64,000 nucleotides of DNA from Cognatundibacterium crateris (lineage in GTDB: Bacteria; Pseudomonadota; Gammaproteobacteria; Burkholderiales; Burkholderiaceae_D), in contig NZ_JAABOS010000001.1 in the NCBI RefSeq assembly GCF_010078235.1, positions 186,001-250,000 on the forward strand. Direction: 5' to 3'. Below, one piece after another: positions 17,422 to 27,619 of this stretch. Position 1 is the stretch's first letter; every line of letters begins with the position of its first letter. The notes beneath the pieces were generated by a model. That model made no database searches. It saw only the letters and a list, made by a program, of their open reading frames with translations, and was not told where the DNA came from. The translations under genes and the position numbers were made by a program.

Positions 17422-18555
17422 TTATTGCGTTTCAACCTGCGCTTCTAAACCCAGCATCTCAAAAATATTTAATTGCCCATTCAAACGTAAAAATAATTCC
17501 TGATACAGCTCCACCGTATTTAAGCCGCCCCATTCGGTGGCGCGTCTGACCAGATAGGGCACCGGGCTGTGCGGTTCCAGGCGCATGAGATATTCAGCGG
17601 ATTCAGCCAGGCGTGCATAGGCATCGGCCCTGTCCTGGATGGCGCCATGTGGTAAGGACAGCTCAGTCATCCGGCCAGCGATGCTGCCTGCTGGCGGTGC
17701 GACTGCTAACTGTGCGACGGCTGCATCGTTAGGCGGCGTGGCAGCACGCACACCACGCTTATGCAGTTCAGCCTCGATCGCCGCTAATATCTGTTTGAGC
17801 ATGCCACCCATTGCCGCCATGCTGGGCGAATCATCGCCAAATAGCTGATCCAATGTCACTGTGAGTGCCTCGATGCCGTTGACAGCGTCACTCAAGATGT
17901 CGCGCATAGCGGTATAGATGGTGGTGGAGGTGGCGGCCATGCCGCTGTTAATGTCGCTGCTGCTGACACCTTCTTGCATACTTTCAGGCGCTTTGTTTTG
18001 ATGAGACTTAATTTGCTCATGACGGCGCGCCAGCTCCAGATCGGACCAACTGTATTCAACTGGACGTCCGGTGGCGGTGATGGCTACCTGGCGCAAGCTG
18101 GTTAAGAGTTTATCGTTCACCCAACGGAAGATATTGGCACGGTATTCGAGATCCCCGTCGTCAGCCTTGGGATACAGATTGTCCCAATAGCGCAGGCAGA
18201 GGTTTTGCAGCAAATGCATGCAAGCGGCAATGCCGGCAAAACCTGTTTGCTTAATTTGGGCTTCCAGCAACCAGGCCGCCAATTGCAAATCTTTACTTTC
18301 AGTCGCGAGAGACTTAGCGCAAAGTGCTGCCGCATTTTTCCAGTCGGCGCGCTTTAACTCGTATTCCCAATGACCTAAGGGCAGACTGGCATCATCCTGG
18401 CGCCGCGCCTGTTCTATGGCGCTGTAAGAACTGCTGCCACGCAGGGCGCGACCGGCCGGTTGGCTGGCTTCCACTGGTGCCAGCAAAGCGTCCAGCGTAA
18501 GACCAAGATGTTCTTCAAAATAGGCGCTGGCACTTGCTTCAAATGGAGTTGACAT
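17422..18555 (-). CDS. tssA: T6SS baseplate/tail-assembly protein TssA
   Basis: This 377-residue protein has an N-terminal ImpA_N domain, with a typical LLAPVEASQPAGRALR start and a YWDNLYPKADDGDLEYR stretch near residue 115 that is diagnostic of TssA. The C-terminal region ends VPYLVRRATEWGGLNTVELYQEL, another TssA/VasJ-type signature. ATG 18555 follows AAAGGAAACATC; the longer frame to 18651 lies inside tssM. TssA caps and primes sheath/tube polymerisation at the baseplate. It is the last recognisable structural gene of the T6SS operon. Confidence 0.92.
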   Translation of the reverse strand: MSTPFEASASAYFEEHLGLTLDALLAPVEASQPAGRALRGSSSYSAIEQARRQDDASLPLGHWEYELKRADWKNAAALCAKSLATESKDLQLAAWLLEAQIKQTGFAGIAACMHLLQNLCLRYWDNLYPKADDGDLEYRANIFRWVNDKLLTSLRQVAITATGRPVEYSWSDLELARRHEQIKSHQNKAPESMQEGVSSSDINSGMAATSTTIYTAMRDILSDAVNGIEALTVTLDQLFGDDSPSMAAMGGMLKQILAAIEAELHKRGVRAATPPNDAAVAQLAVAPPAGSIAGRMTELSLPHGAIQDRADAYARLAESAEYLMRLEPHSPVPYLVRRATEWGGLNTVELYQELFLRLNGQLNIFEMLGLEAQVETQ

Positions 18556-18577
18556 GATGTTTCCTTTAGTTTTACGT

Positions 18578-21500
18578 TTAAGGGGCAGAGCGGGGGAAAC
18601 CAAGCGGTGGCTTGATACTGACTGGCGCAAAGGTTTTGGGGTCCTTGCCACTCAGATTGAGTCCGACATAAACACGGGCATTGCTCTGAGTAAGTTTGCC
18701 GGGCGTGCCGGTATTGCTGACGATGGGTACTAAAAATTCCAGCATCAATTGATTCGGATTACTGCTGCTGGCGCTAAAGCCATTTTGTGGCTGATGCCGT
18801 TCTATCATGCGCAGCAGGGCCCATTCGCCACTTTGCGCATACGAGGCGGTAGCACCCTCAGCTTGCAAATCGGGCTGTTGCACATCATTGGCAGGCAACC
18901 ATAGGGAACCGCTGGCCCAGGTGAGATCGAGTACAGTCGCTTGTCCAAAGGCCCAATCCAGGACATTCGTGCGTCCCGGGTAGGTCGCCGATTTACTGCC
19001 TGAAGTCAGTCCCCAGGCCACGATCTGGCTACTGCCCTGGGCACTGGTCTGATTCGTATTGAAGGCGATGCTCAGTTTGATCGGCTGACTGACTAAAGTT
19101 GTGTCATCTGCGTTCGTGCCGGTGCTGGCAGTTGAAGCCGTCGTTGCGGGCGGATTGGCGTCGAGATTGAGCGTGCTCTGGAAAAATTTTGCGCTTGTGT
19201 CGAGTTGACTCAGGAATTGACGCGCCGCATTCCAGTAAGCGCCGCTTAAGCCTTGTAATGACTGTTTCAGAGCCGCACTCTGCCCGGCATAATCGGCAAA
19301 GAAATTGCGCGTCGTACTGAGACTGGCGTCGCTGGACGAGAGTGGTCCAAAAGGATAGCGACCAGCCAGTTCACGATTAAAACGCGCAGCTAAATCATTG
19401 TAATTATTTAAGGCCAGCGTATTGCGATCACCGCTGCAATTGGCTTGAATCTGGGCTTCCAGCTTTTGTCTGTGCATAGAGAACAGGTCATTGCCATAGT
19501 CGGCCGGTGTATATGCTGCCAGCGTTTTGCTGCAATTGCTGACGTCCAGATTGGGCATTTGTTTTAAAAACAGATTGTTCAGTTGCGCAACCTGACTGGC
19601 AGGATCTTTGAATTGAATCTGGCTATTCAGTTCGTTGACGGTATTAGTCCAATAGCTGGCGCTTTGGGTATTGCTGCGCTGTGCGTCATTTGGACCACTG
19701 CTTTGCGTGAGATAACTCAGGAATGGCGTAGCGTATGAGGCCAGTACCTGGACTCTGCTCAGCTGGCGCGTTAAGTAATCATTGATGACCGGCACCGGAC
19801 CCAGATCAAACAGCGGTCCGCCGCCGCTATTGGCTTTGCTTTCATATAAGCGGCTGAGCTCATTTAAGTTCTGAACACGTGCCAGACTATCGCTGCTGTA
19901 ATTGCGTATGCATTGACTGACTTTCGTGTCGCTGGCAGTAAAGCCCAGGGTCTTGTAACTTCCTTGCAGTTTCAACAGGGCGTCTTTCACAGCACCGAAG
20001 GCGCTGCTTTCTTGTGCCAGCGCCAGGTCTATGCTGGCAGCAGGATTGACTTCCAGCTGGCTTGGTTTTGCTTTGATCTGGGCATCACGCAGATTACTGT
20101 TGAGTACACTTTCCAATTGATGCAGGGCGATACGCTGATACAAAGGAGACTGACTGCTGGTAGTGGCTGGTGTAATTTTGCCTGCACCGGCTGGCATTGT
20201 AAGGCTCTGTATAAACTTATCGTATTCGGCGACATAGTTGTTCGATAAGCTAATCTGCGTCGTGTTCCAGCCAGCTACACTGGATGAACATAAAAAGTCC
20301 TGCGTTGGTTCGACTTGCATGAAATTGAGTACCACCAGTGCATTCAGACCCACCATCTCGCTGGCTAATTTTGGATTGAGTGTCAAGGTATCCGGCTGAC
20401 CGATGAACAGTGAGCCATAGGGCGCTAATTGCATGCCTGAAAGCGTAGCGATATTGGGTTCGTAGCAATTGCTTTGGTTGAAAAAAGCGCTCATTTTTTT
20501 CAGCGGTTCTGCCGGATAGTTAAACCCAAGCAAAAGATCATTGCTAGTGCCTAAGCTGATTTCAATATCCTTGCATGGATTGCTGCTGTTTGATGAATTC
20601 GCCCACGCCGTACTCACCCAGGTCAGCCAGGCAGAAAAATCACGGGTACTCGATAAAAATGGCGGCTTCAGCGCATTTAACTGTTGCGACAGCTCTTTGC
20701 CGGAAGTGACTTTGGCATTCATTTGCTGATGTAACTGATTGGACAAATCTACCAGCTGATCCGCCATGCGCGGCCTGAAATTGTCCGGTAACTGAACTGG
20801 GCTTGGATATTGTGCCTGCAGTACGGCGGCCATTAACACACCCTGATCCTTATGCACTTGTTTTGGCAGCTCAGCCTGATAGGCATAATGGGTTAAGGTC
20901 AGAAAAGGTTGCAAAGACGGCAGATTCTTCAGGCTTGCATTGAGCGTGCTGATGCGCTGGAAAACAGCCAGATTTTGTTCAAACAAGGCAATATTGTTTT
21001 CTGTTTCTAGCAGATTTTTCCTGGCCAGTTCAAAGGCCAGACTGGAGCCATTCGGCGCGTTGCCGGTACTTGGTGTTGCAGCCTGCTGCAGGGCTTTGGC
21101 ACGTTGTTCCAGACGGCAGGCAATACCTGGCAATACCACTCTTTTTAAGGCGCCATTGGCGATTTGCTTCACAACTTCAGGGCTGACGCGATGGTCAATC
21201 CATGAAACAGGAATGGAAAGATACCAGCTGTTTTTTTGAATAGTCGCGATTTGTTCCAAGGCTTTATAGACAGGCTCACGCGCTATGCATTGACCTGGTA
21301 ACAGAATTTTTTCCTTGGTTTGCTGTTCGAGTTGTTGCAGCAGCGCTAAATTTGCTTGCAAGCTCGCGTTCTTCCCGCGCAAGTCGAGTGTCGCCAGACC
21401 AAGACACAATGCCAGTGCAGAAAATGTCACCATGCCTGCGATCTGACAGCGGCGGATCAATTGGTTACGCGATAACAGTGCCTTGCGGTTAGCTTGTCCC

Positions 21501-22600
21501 AGATAGGGTTCGGCCAGGATTTTTTCAGCGATGAGGTCGTGAATAAAGGCAATATCACTGCGTGGCAGTTCGCCATTGGGTATCGTGATCTCGCCTTCCT
21601 GAGTAGCCGTGTCAGCGCTGATCTGGCCAGTAAAATACAGTCCCCGGAAAACGCTTCCAGTTTGCCACGCAGAGGAGTGAAAAACGATAGATAAGAGATG
21701 CTGCAGTGGTACGCGCAATTGCTGAAAATGGCGTGGAAACAGGAAGAATTGATCAACCTGACTGGCGCTAATCTCTGTGCTGTTGCCTGCTGCCTGGACT
21801 TGTAATTCTTTGAGCCGTTCACCGATACTGTCAAAGGCAACATCGGTCAAGCTCTCAATATTCACGGATGGGGGCAGATCCGGTGCCGACCAGCCAAACA
21901 TTTCCTTGCGTACGGCCTTGTCCTGGATGCGCCAAAATTCGCTGAAACCCACGATGGTATCGGTCTGGCTGATTACGACATACACGGGTAAGGAAAACTG
22001 AAAACTTTGCTCAATCTTTGATAGTTGTGTACGTAGATTTGTGGCAAGTGCGAGACGTTGTTTTCCATTCGCGTCACGTAAGCTTTGTGCCGAAATCACC
22101 AGAACAAGCGCATCCAGGGCGCGCTCAGGACGGACATTCAGCAGCTTTTTGAGTACTTGTTCCCATTTGAGGCCAGTTTCACTGTCGGCTGGTGCAGCGG
22201 GCAGCTTACCGTCAGGATCCAGGACGACTCCTTTAAAGCCTGTCCGGGTTTCTAAAAAACTCAGCTTTGTATCGGTAAAAACGAGTTGTTGCTGGCTTGC
22301 ACTTGGGATCTGCCAAAGCCCCGGCATCAGCGAGGACAGTAAGCTCGATTTACCCGCTTGTTCCTGACCTAAAACCAAAATCCATTGGCGGTCATAGAGC
22401 CATTCACGCCGATAAAAAAAAGCGATGAATTCCTTGAATACAGCAGCCCACCGTTGACTGAAGGCGAGCCCTTTGAGTCTTTTTAAAGGCACAGTCAAAG
22501 GCGGCAATTTTAGCGGTTTGCGGGCACGCCAAATCAGCAGCCCGAGCAGCAGGGCGACAAAAGTGGCGAGTCCGGCGATCAGATAAAACGGCGTGTTCAC
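18578..22600 (-). CDS. tssM: T6SS membrane-complex protein TssM (IcmF)
   Basis: This 1340-residue inner-membrane protein starts with a transmembrane helix (FYLIAGLATFVALLLGLLI). A cytoplasmic NTPase-like domain follows with an intact Walker A GQEQAGKSS near residue 78. A further helix near residue 390 (IAGMVTFSALALCLGLATL) leads into a large periplasmic region that docks TssJ. The length is usual for TssM/IcmF. It lies 68 bases after tssL and is followed by tssA, 22 bases after its stop. Confidence 0.95.
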   Translation of the reverse strand: MNTPFYLIAGLATFVALLLGLLIWRARKPLKLPPLTVPLKRLKGLAFSQRWAAVFKEFIAFFYRREWLYDRQWILVLGQEQAGKSSLLSSLMPGLWQIPSASQQQLVFTDTKLSFLETRTGFKGVVLDPDGKLPAAPADSETGLKWEQVLKKLLNVRPERALDALVLVISAQSLRDANGKQRLALATNLRTQLSKIEQSFQFSLPVYVVISQTDTIVGFSEFWRIQDKAVRKEMFGWSAPDLPPSVNIESLTDVAFDSIGERLKELQVQAAGNSTEISASQVDQFFLFPRHFQQLRVPLQHLLSIVFHSSAWQTGSVFRGLYFTGQISADTATQEGEITIPNGELPRSDIAFIHDLIAEKILAEPYLGQANRKALLSRNQLIRRCQIAGMVTFSALALCLGLATLDLRGKNASLQANLALLQQLEQQTKEKILLPGQCIAREPVYKALEQIATIQKNSWYLSIPVSWIDHRVSPEVVKQIANGALKRVVLPGIACRLEQRAKALQQAATPSTGNAPNGSSLAFELARKNLLETENNIALFEQNLAVFQRISTLNASLKNLPSLQPFLTLTHYAYQAELPKQVHKDQGVLMAAVLQAQYPSPVQLPDNFRPRMADQLVDLSNQLHQQMNAKVTSGKELSQQLNALKPPFLSSTRDFSAWLTWVSTAWANSSNSSNPCKDIEISLGTSNDLLLGFNYPAEPLKKMSAFFNQSNCYEPNIATLSGMQLAPYGSLFIGQPDTLTLNPKLASEMVGLNALVVLNFMQVEPTQDFLCSSSVAGWNTTQISLSNNYVAEYDKFIQSLTMPAGAGKITPATTSSQSPLYQRIALHQLESVLNSNLRDAQIKAKPSQLEVNPAASIDLALAQESSAFGAVKDALLKLQGSYKTLGFTASDTKVSQCIRNYSSDSLARVQNLNELSRLYESKANSGGGPLFDLGPVPVINDYLTRQLSRVQVLASYATPFLSYLTQSSGPNDAQRSNTQSASYWTNTVNELNSQIQFKDPASQVAQLNNLFLKQMPNLDVSNCSKTLAAYTPADYGNDLFSMHRQKLEAQIQANCSGDRNTLALNNYNDLAARFNRELAGRYPFGPLSSSDASLSTTRNFFADYAGQSAALKQSLQGLSGAYWNAARQFLSQLDTSAKFFQSTLNLDANPPATTASTASTGTNADDTTLVSQPIKLSIAFNTNQTSAQGSSQIVAWGLTSGSKSATYPGRTNVLDWAFGQATVLDLTWASGSLWLPANDVQQPDLQAEGATASYAQSGEWALLRMIERHQPQNGFSASSSNPNQLMLEFLVPIVSNTGTPGKLTQSNARVYVGLNLSGKDPKTFAPVSIKPPLGFPRSAP

Positions 22601-22668
22601 AAATGACTCCTATAACTCATATTGCCATGTGGCGGCTAACTCGAAAAATGTCGGTAACTTCTGTCAAT

Positions 22669-23502
22669 TTAAAATTTGTCCGGCGAATACACATTCCAAA
22701 ACCAAATCAACGTCGATAGCAACAGGTAGCCAATACCAAGATGCCTGAGCCAACGTATCCAAGGTGCCAGCGGTGCGATACGTTGATCTTTTCCGTCCGT
22801 GATCTGCTGTTGATAGGCCTGTATAAAAACATGCTGTGCTTCACTGCTGACACGTCTTTCTCCGGCGATGGCAAGCAGACGTTTTCGATATTCGGCTAGC
22901 TTAGCCATGCCATGTTGACCGCGGTGCTTACCTTTGAAGCCTAGCTGTAAGATCAATAAAAATACGCTGGCTAAATCCGCATCTAACGCGGTGCATTGTT
23001 TGGTGTTGATTAAACGGTCGGCCAGATCAAAAAATTCTTGTCCGGCGCGGCAGGTGCCAAACATTTTCTTTTCAAGAGGAGAATTGACCCATGCGTCCTT
23101 GCCCGGCCAGTCTAATTCCAGGATGAAAATGTCATCCGCCAGTGCTGCCATCGCGTACAAGGCTAATTTATGCATCCTGATTTGTGCGTCGCTGGCATGG
23201 CGTCCAAACTCCAGATATTGCTGGCGCAACAGCGTGAGCAGACGTTGGCTGACCGCATCCACCAATGCGTTGATCGCCTCATCGGTTTTATAGCTTTCAT
23301 CAGTACCCTGAAGCCTGGAGGTTGCTGCAAGCTGTTCATTTCCCTTATTCAAATAAGCAGCTAAGCGATGTTCGTTCTGGGCTTTTTTAATGTTTGCCAC
23401 TTCTTCATAAAAATTGGCGCAGCAAGTCAATAGCATGGAACCTGATGCCTTGGGCACATCATCGTTGTCAGTCCATTGCAGGATTGGTTGTTGCTTGTTC
23501 AT
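22669..23502 (-). CDS. tssL: T6SS membrane-complex protein TssL (DotU type)
   Basis: A 277-residue C-tail-anchored protein starting MNKQQPILQW. The cytoplasmic DotU domain shows YAMAALADDIFILELDW and KKMFGTCRAGQEFFDLADRL, typical of TssL, and a single membrane helix near the C-terminus (HLGIGYLLLSTLIWFW). No peptidoglycan-binding (OmpA-like) extension is present. The start at 23502 lies 4 bases after the tssK stop. A longer frame to 23640 overlaps tssK and is unlikely. Confidence 0.93.
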   Translation of the reverse strand: MNKQQPILQWTDNDDVPKASGSMLLTCCANFYEEVANIKKAQNEHRLAAYLNKGNEQLAATSRLQGTDESYKTDEAINALVDAVSQRLLTLLRQQYLEFGRHASDAQIRMHKLALYAMAALADDIFILELDWPGKDAWVNSPLEKKMFGTCRAGQEFFDLADRLINTKQCTALDADLASVFLLILQLGFKGKHRGQHGMAKLAEYRKRLLAIAGERRVSSEAQHVFIQAYQQQITDGKDQRIAPLAPWIRWLRHLGIGYLLLSTLIWFWNVYSPDKF

Positions 23503-23506
23503 TTTT

Positions 23507-24937
23507 TTAGTTGCTGGCGTTGGCGTTATCGCGGGGCAGCTTGTGATGCAAATAGATCGCTGCCGGCATATTTTTATCGGATTTTCCTTGTATGAATAAA
23601 GACTGATCGGGCGCAAACAAGTCTTGCTCAATGCCGACACCCAGCTCCACTTTCCGGTTTTGGATGGTGAATAAATCGGCTAGGGGAGGCAGTTGCCGAC
23701 GCTGAATTTCATCTGGCGTGAGTTGGCGAACCTGAGCCCCTGGAATACGTTGCCTGCGCAATTGTGATATCAACATGCCGCTTGCAATGTCAGCTTGATT
23801 CAACCAACGGCCGATATCTTCAAGTGACTGACCGTGGTGTGGTTTAACTTCAATAATTAAATCGTCTTCCCAACTTACGGGCAATTTACGTCCAAAGCCG
23901 TAGTCGCCATGCGCCTGGAAGGGATGCACTTCGTAGACTGGTTTAGGCGCGCTCAGACGTTCCTGTTCGATACGTTGCATTTCCACTGCCAGCGTTTCTT
24001 CGATATAGCGCCATGCTGCCTGGAATTGCGGCAAACAATCGTCATGCTGATAGGGCAGCAGTTTCGGTGGCAGCGGACTTTCTGCAAACATGGTCATGCA
24101 AGCAATCAAAGGTGCCAGCGCCTGATACAAGGCTTGCGGGTGGCAGCTGGCTTCTATCGTCATGGATAAGCCTGGCAAAGCGCTCGCTAAATGGCGTGCA
24201 ACCAGCTGATTGCGCACACCGCCTATAGTCAACTTACCGTCTTTATGTTTGCCACTGGCTTCATTAAATAATTCTTCCACCTTGCCCCACCAGCTTTCGT
24301 GTTTATTGCTGATCAGACTGTGTAAGCAGTGTGTACCGAGATGCGAGCTGGCTGACAGGCGCAACATCGGTGGCAGGTAAGTTCCTATACGCAGGATGCC
24401 AGCGGCATCACGTTCTACTTCCAGCAGTGGGCAGGCACACTGGCCAGTGGAAGGCGAAAGCCGGCTTAAGACCAGTTCATAGCGCGTTTGCAATCGTGGT
24501 ACCGTAATGCCACTCTCGCCGGTGTTTTCATCGACAGTGAGCTGGCCGATTTGCGAGTTGAAACGTCGGTCCTGGTCACTTTGACGCGCCGCACAGGGGC
24601 CGCGTTCCGGCACCAGCAGCCATACACGCATAGGCGCCTCACCGGACTTACAGGCGCTGACATTGAGTTGCAAGACTGGCTCAGGCTGACGCGGAAAATT
24701 TCCCGGGTGGGTCAGGGAAGTGCCATCTGGCAGTACACATTCCAGTTCATTGATGACGACGTTCTCTTTAATTAACTCCACTTTCATGTGCAACAAACCC
24801 CAATAGTGCGGCGTGATGCAGCTCAGACGGTGGCGCAACTGTTCATGCCAATAGATATCGTTTTGTTGCAGATGTTGCGGTGAGAGCAACATGCCTTCCG
24901 ACCATTGCACGGCATCGGGTAAGGGTAAGGTTTTCAT
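23507..24937 (-). CDS. tssK: T6SS baseplate protein TssK
   Basis: A 476-residue protein with the TssK N-terminus (VQWSEGMLLSPQHLQQNDIYWHEQLRHRL), which carries the shell domain that docks on the baseplate, and a C-terminal head ending in GIEQDLFAPDQSLFIQG. TssK links the TssFGE wedges to the TssJLM membrane complex. It lies between tssJ and tssL with short gaps, the common order. Confidence 0.95.
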   Translation of the reverse strand: MKTLPLPDAVQWSEGMLLSPQHLQQNDIYWHEQLRHRLSCITPHYWGLLHMKVELIKENVVINELECVLPDGTSLTHPGNFPRQPEPVLQLNVSACKSGEAPMRVWLLVPERGPCAARQSDQDRRFNSQIGQLTVDENTGESGITVPRLQTRYELVLSRLSPSTGQCACPLLEVERDAAGILRIGTYLPPMLRLSASSHLGTHCLHSLISNKHESWWGKVEELFNEASGKHKDGKLTIGGVRNQLVARHLASALPGLSMTIEASCHPQALYQALAPLIACMTMFAESPLPPKLLPYQHDDCLPQFQAAWRYIEETLAVEMQRIEQERLSAPKPVYEVHPFQAHGDYGFGRKLPVSWEDDLIIEVKPHHGQSLEDIGRWLNQADIASGMLISQLRRQRIPGAQVRQLTPDEIQRRQLPPLADLFTIQNRKVELGVGIEQDLFAPDQSLFIQGKSDKNMPAAIYLHHKLPRDNANASN

Positions 24938-24978
24938 GCTGTTGATCCTTTCAGTCCAAATTCACCTGCTGGTCCGGC

Positions 24979-25509
24979 TTATTTTGCAGTTGGCTTACTA
25001 AACAAATTTTTAAATAAACCAAGCGGTTCTTGTCCCTGTACCAGAATCGTGTCAGGCGTAAGTTGAATCACTACACTGCCATACGGCGTCAGGTTGGCCA
25101 TTAACTGTCCCCCTGGTTTGACATAGTTGGCATAGCTGTAGACGCCTATCGCTTTTTTATATCGCTCCGGGAAAGCGCGTTCTTGTGGCAAATTAAGTGT
25201 GCTGATGGCCGGTATTTGCAGTGACAACACATCCAGCGAGGTCGCCAGGCTGGCCATTAATGCGGCTTTCTGATCAAACCAGTCCGAACCAGTTTTCGGT
25301 AATAAAGGCAGTGCGTTGCTGTCATAGACAAACACCAGATCCAAGGCGGTGGCGGTATTTTGGTTAGCGTTCACCGCAGCCTGAATTTGTATGCTTTGCA
25401 AACTGGTCGATGGCAGCTTGGTGGCGCAGCCGCCTAAGGCCAGACCTAACAAGCTAGTTGCCATCAAACCCAGCAGCGTATTTCCAAGAGGGAGGGAGTG
25501 AAGTTTCAT
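24979..25509 (-). CDS. tssJ: T6SS outer-membrane lipoprotein TssJ
   Basis: A 176-residue lipoprotein with a signal peptide and lipobox LALGGC (Cys about residue 28). The mature part follows the TssJ pattern: IQIQAAVNANQNTATALDLVFVYD, then TGSDWFDQKAAL and a GVYSYANYVKPGG stretch. TssJ anchors the trans-envelope complex in the outer membrane through TssM. Only 2 bases separate it from the PAAR-like gene upstream. Confidence 0.92.
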   Translation of the reverse strand: MKLHSLPLGNTLLGLMATSLLGLALGGCATKLPSTSLQSIQIQAAVNANQNTATALDLVFVYDSNALPLLPKTGSDWFDQKAALMASLATSLDVLSLQIPAISTLNLPQERAFPERYKKAIGVYSYANYVKPGGQLMANLTPYGSVVIQLTPDTILVQGQEPLGLFKNLFSKPTAK

Positions 25510-25511
25510 GG

Positions 25512-25907
25512 TCAGCTCAGCAAAAGCACACGGAATTGGGCAGGTGTCAGAGAAAGGCCGGGCGTGTTTGGCAAGATCCCGTTTTGTCCGGTCAGACTGG
25601 TTAAACGTGTACCGAACACACCACCCATCAGGGTCTTAAAACTGCCGAGCAAAGCGCGGTCCGGCCCCATGATCAGATTGGAAATCAGACCCGTCAGTAC
25701 ACCGGCCTGATCACCATTACTGATGGTTCCCATGGTGATCAGGTTTTCGGCCAGTCCTCCGCCGACTATGACGTTCGGCACCGATGGAATATGGGTGGTA
25801 GACAGGGCTATATTCGGAAAGGGCACAGGGATGGCTAAGGGCGGTGTCTTACAGACATCCAGAAACCCCAAATTGAGGACGCCGAGATTGGTATTGGCAA
25901 ACATCAT
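25512..25907 (-). CDS. DUF4150 PAAR-like spike-tip protein
   Basis: A 131-residue protein beginning MFANTNLGVLNLGFLDVCKTP, with PVPFPNIALSTTHIPSVPNVIVGGGLAENL, the characteristic layout of DUF4150/PAAR-like proteins. They sharpen the VgrG tip and often carry cargo. This one has no C-terminal extension, so any toxin must bind non-covalently. AGGGAGTC precedes tandem ATG codons at 25907 and 25904. Confidence 0.88.
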   Translation of the reverse strand: MMFANTNLGVLNLGFLDVCKTPPLAIPVPFPNIALSTTHIPSVPNVIVGGGLAENLITMGTISNGDQAGVLTGLISNLIMGPDRALLGSFKTLMGGVFGTRLTSLTGQNGILPNTPGLSLTPAQFRVLLLS

Positions 25908-25991
25908 GACTCCCTGTGCTAAGTGAATTAATCCTTATCCGTACGGATAAATTGGTATTGCTGAATCGAGCTACTGAATTGCGCTGCTGAC

Positions 25992-26555
25992 TCAACCCAT
26001 GCTGATGCGTTCAGCGTCGATCTTCACATCCTGTTCAGCCGTGACACTGGCTTGTTTGCCGTGCAGACGTAAGACTTGTCTGACATCGAGTAAGTATTGT
26101 TCTGCCTGGCCAATGTAATTCCGTACGTTCTGCACTAAGGATTCGCTCACCGTTGTGAACAGATTGCGTGCCGTCAGGCGCAACACACCGGTGCTGGCGG
26201 TTACGTCGACATCGCCTAAAGCCCGCAAAGCAAGGCTATCAAAGGCGTTGACCTCGACCTGCTGCTGCATAATCGTCAGTTGTTTCATGCCGGGGACCGA
26301 CAGGCAAGCAGAAACGCTGCGCGGTCTATGGAGCAAGTGAACGATATAGGTATCGCCCTGTTTCGCCATGGCGACCAACACTTTGTCACCGGCGATAGGT
26401 TTCAGTAAGCACGACACAGCGGGTTGAGCCAGACGTCCATCGTCGAGTAAAAAACTGCCATCCTGCATTTCCACAGCGACGCAGGCTTCGGCCCACACCG
26501 GGCTGTTGGGAACGGGGGAGGACGAGGTCTGGGTTTTTGGGCTAATTTTCATCAT
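25992..26555 (-). CDS. DUF3540 T6SS-associated protein
   Basis: A 187-residue protein with a middle GDKVLVAMAKQGDTYIVHLLHR segment and a C-terminal coiled or beta-rich stretch ending KQASVTAEQDVKIDAERISMG. It belongs to DUF3540, which travels with DUF2169, pentapeptide and DUF4150 genes in some T6SS loci. The repeated beta pattern (VEVNAFDSLALRALGDVDVTA) resembles a short VgrG-like needle. It overlaps the pentapeptide gene by 4 bases. Its role, perhaps in spike extension or cargo adaptation, is inferred. Confidence 0.8.
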   Translation of the reverse strand: MMKISPKTQTSSSPVPNSPVWAEACVAVEMQDGSFLLDDGRLAQPAVSCLLKPIAGDKVLVAMAKQGDTYIVHLLHRPRSVSACLSVPGMKQLTIMQQQVEVNAFDSLALRALGDVDVTASTGVLRLTARNLFTTVSESLVQNVRNYIGQAEQYLLDVRQVLRLHGKQASVTAEQDVKIDAERISMG

Positions 26556-27619
26556 GTCTGCTCCGTTGAAAGGGTTCTGGCTTCAGCTGCCAAGAGCTCA
26601 GGGTCGGTGTACCAGGTATGCTTGCGATCCGCCGAGTCAAAGCTGCTGTCGTGTAGTTCTGTATTGTGAAAATTGCTGTAAGCAAGTTGGGTGCGGTCAA
26701 ACACCAGCTCGTTGCCGCGCACATGATCGAAGCGGCAATAGCGCATGTCGCTGCCAAAAAAATTGGTTTTGTTCTGCAGGCTTTTAGTGAACACGCTGCC
26801 GTTTAGATTAGCCTGCCGGAACTGGCAGTCGTTCATCCTTGCCTGTTGGAAGATGGCATTTTCAAAATTTCCATTCGATAAATCGGCTTCTGCAAACTGT
26901 GCTTGCTCAAATAATGAACGTGCCGCCTGAATGTGCTGCATGCGGGTTTGTTGGAATTGCGCTTGCTGGCAATTGCTTTCGGTCAGATTGACATGCGTTA
27001 AATCAGCCTGATTAAAATTGGCTCCGCGCAGCATGCAGCGTTCCAGTTGAATACCGTGTAATACCTTGCCTTGCAGATTGGCGTTCATTAACACTGCCGT
27101 GTGTGCAGTAAGGCCATCCAGTTTGACGCTGCGCAGATCGAGGTCATACAACACAGCCTGGTCAAGTCTCAGGCGTGAAAAATCAGCGTTTTGTACGACA
27201 CAACGATTGATCGCCGTGCGCTCAATGATGGCATCCTGAAAAACGGCATCGCTAAAGTCGCACATGCTGATCATACTTAGTAGCAAATGCGTTTTGCTCC
27301 AGACCGTAGCACGGCAATCGCAATCGATTAAGCTGATCGTTTTAATACGTTGTGGTGGCAGCGTCGCTTGCTGCATCTGGCAACGGACAAACGTGGTATT
27401 TCCCAACTGCGCCGCGCTGAAATCAACACCACTCAGCTTACAGTCTATAAATTTGGCTTCGTTTAAATCACAGTTGCTCAGTAAGGCATCTGTCAATACG
27501 CAGTGATTAAATACCGCTTTCTGCAGGGAGCGGCCACGTCCATCCAAACCGTGTAAATCGGCTGCGTCTATCGGGCGTCCCAGACGCAGACATTTTTCAA
27601 TTTCTGCCCAGCTCATCAT
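26552..27619 (-). CDS. Pentapeptide-repeat protein of the T6SS operon
   Basis: A 355-residue protein made almost wholly of pentapeptide repeats of A(D/N)LxX type (for example ADLTHVNLTES, ANFNQADL, AQFAEADLSNGNFENAIF), which fold into a right-handed quadrilateral beta-helix. It starts MSWAEIEKCLRLGRPIDAADL. It overlaps the upstream DUF2169/pentapeptide gene (ATGA) and the downstream DUF3540 gene, so all three are translationally coupled. A chaperone, scaffold or adaptor for VgrG/PAAR loading is likely. DNA-mimic gyrase protection is a known role of other pentapeptide proteins but not suggested here. Confidence 0.88.
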   Translation of the reverse strand: MMSWAEIEKCLRLGRPIDAADLHGLDGRGRSLQKAVFNHCVLTDALLSNCDLNEAKFIDCKLSGVDFSAAQLGNTTFVRCQMQQATLPPQRIKTISLIDCDCRATVWSKTHLLLSMISMCDFSDAVFQDAIIERTAINRCVVQNADFSRLRLDQAVLYDLDLRSVKLDGLTAHTAVLMNANLQGKVLHGIQLERCMLRGANFNQADLTHVNLTESNCQQAQFQQTRMQHIQAARSLFEQAQFAEADLSNGNFENAIFQQARMNDCQFRQANLNGSVFTKSLQNKTNFFGSDMRYCRFDHVRGNELVFDRTQLAYSNFHNTELHDSSFDSADRKHTWYTDPELLAAEARTLSTEQT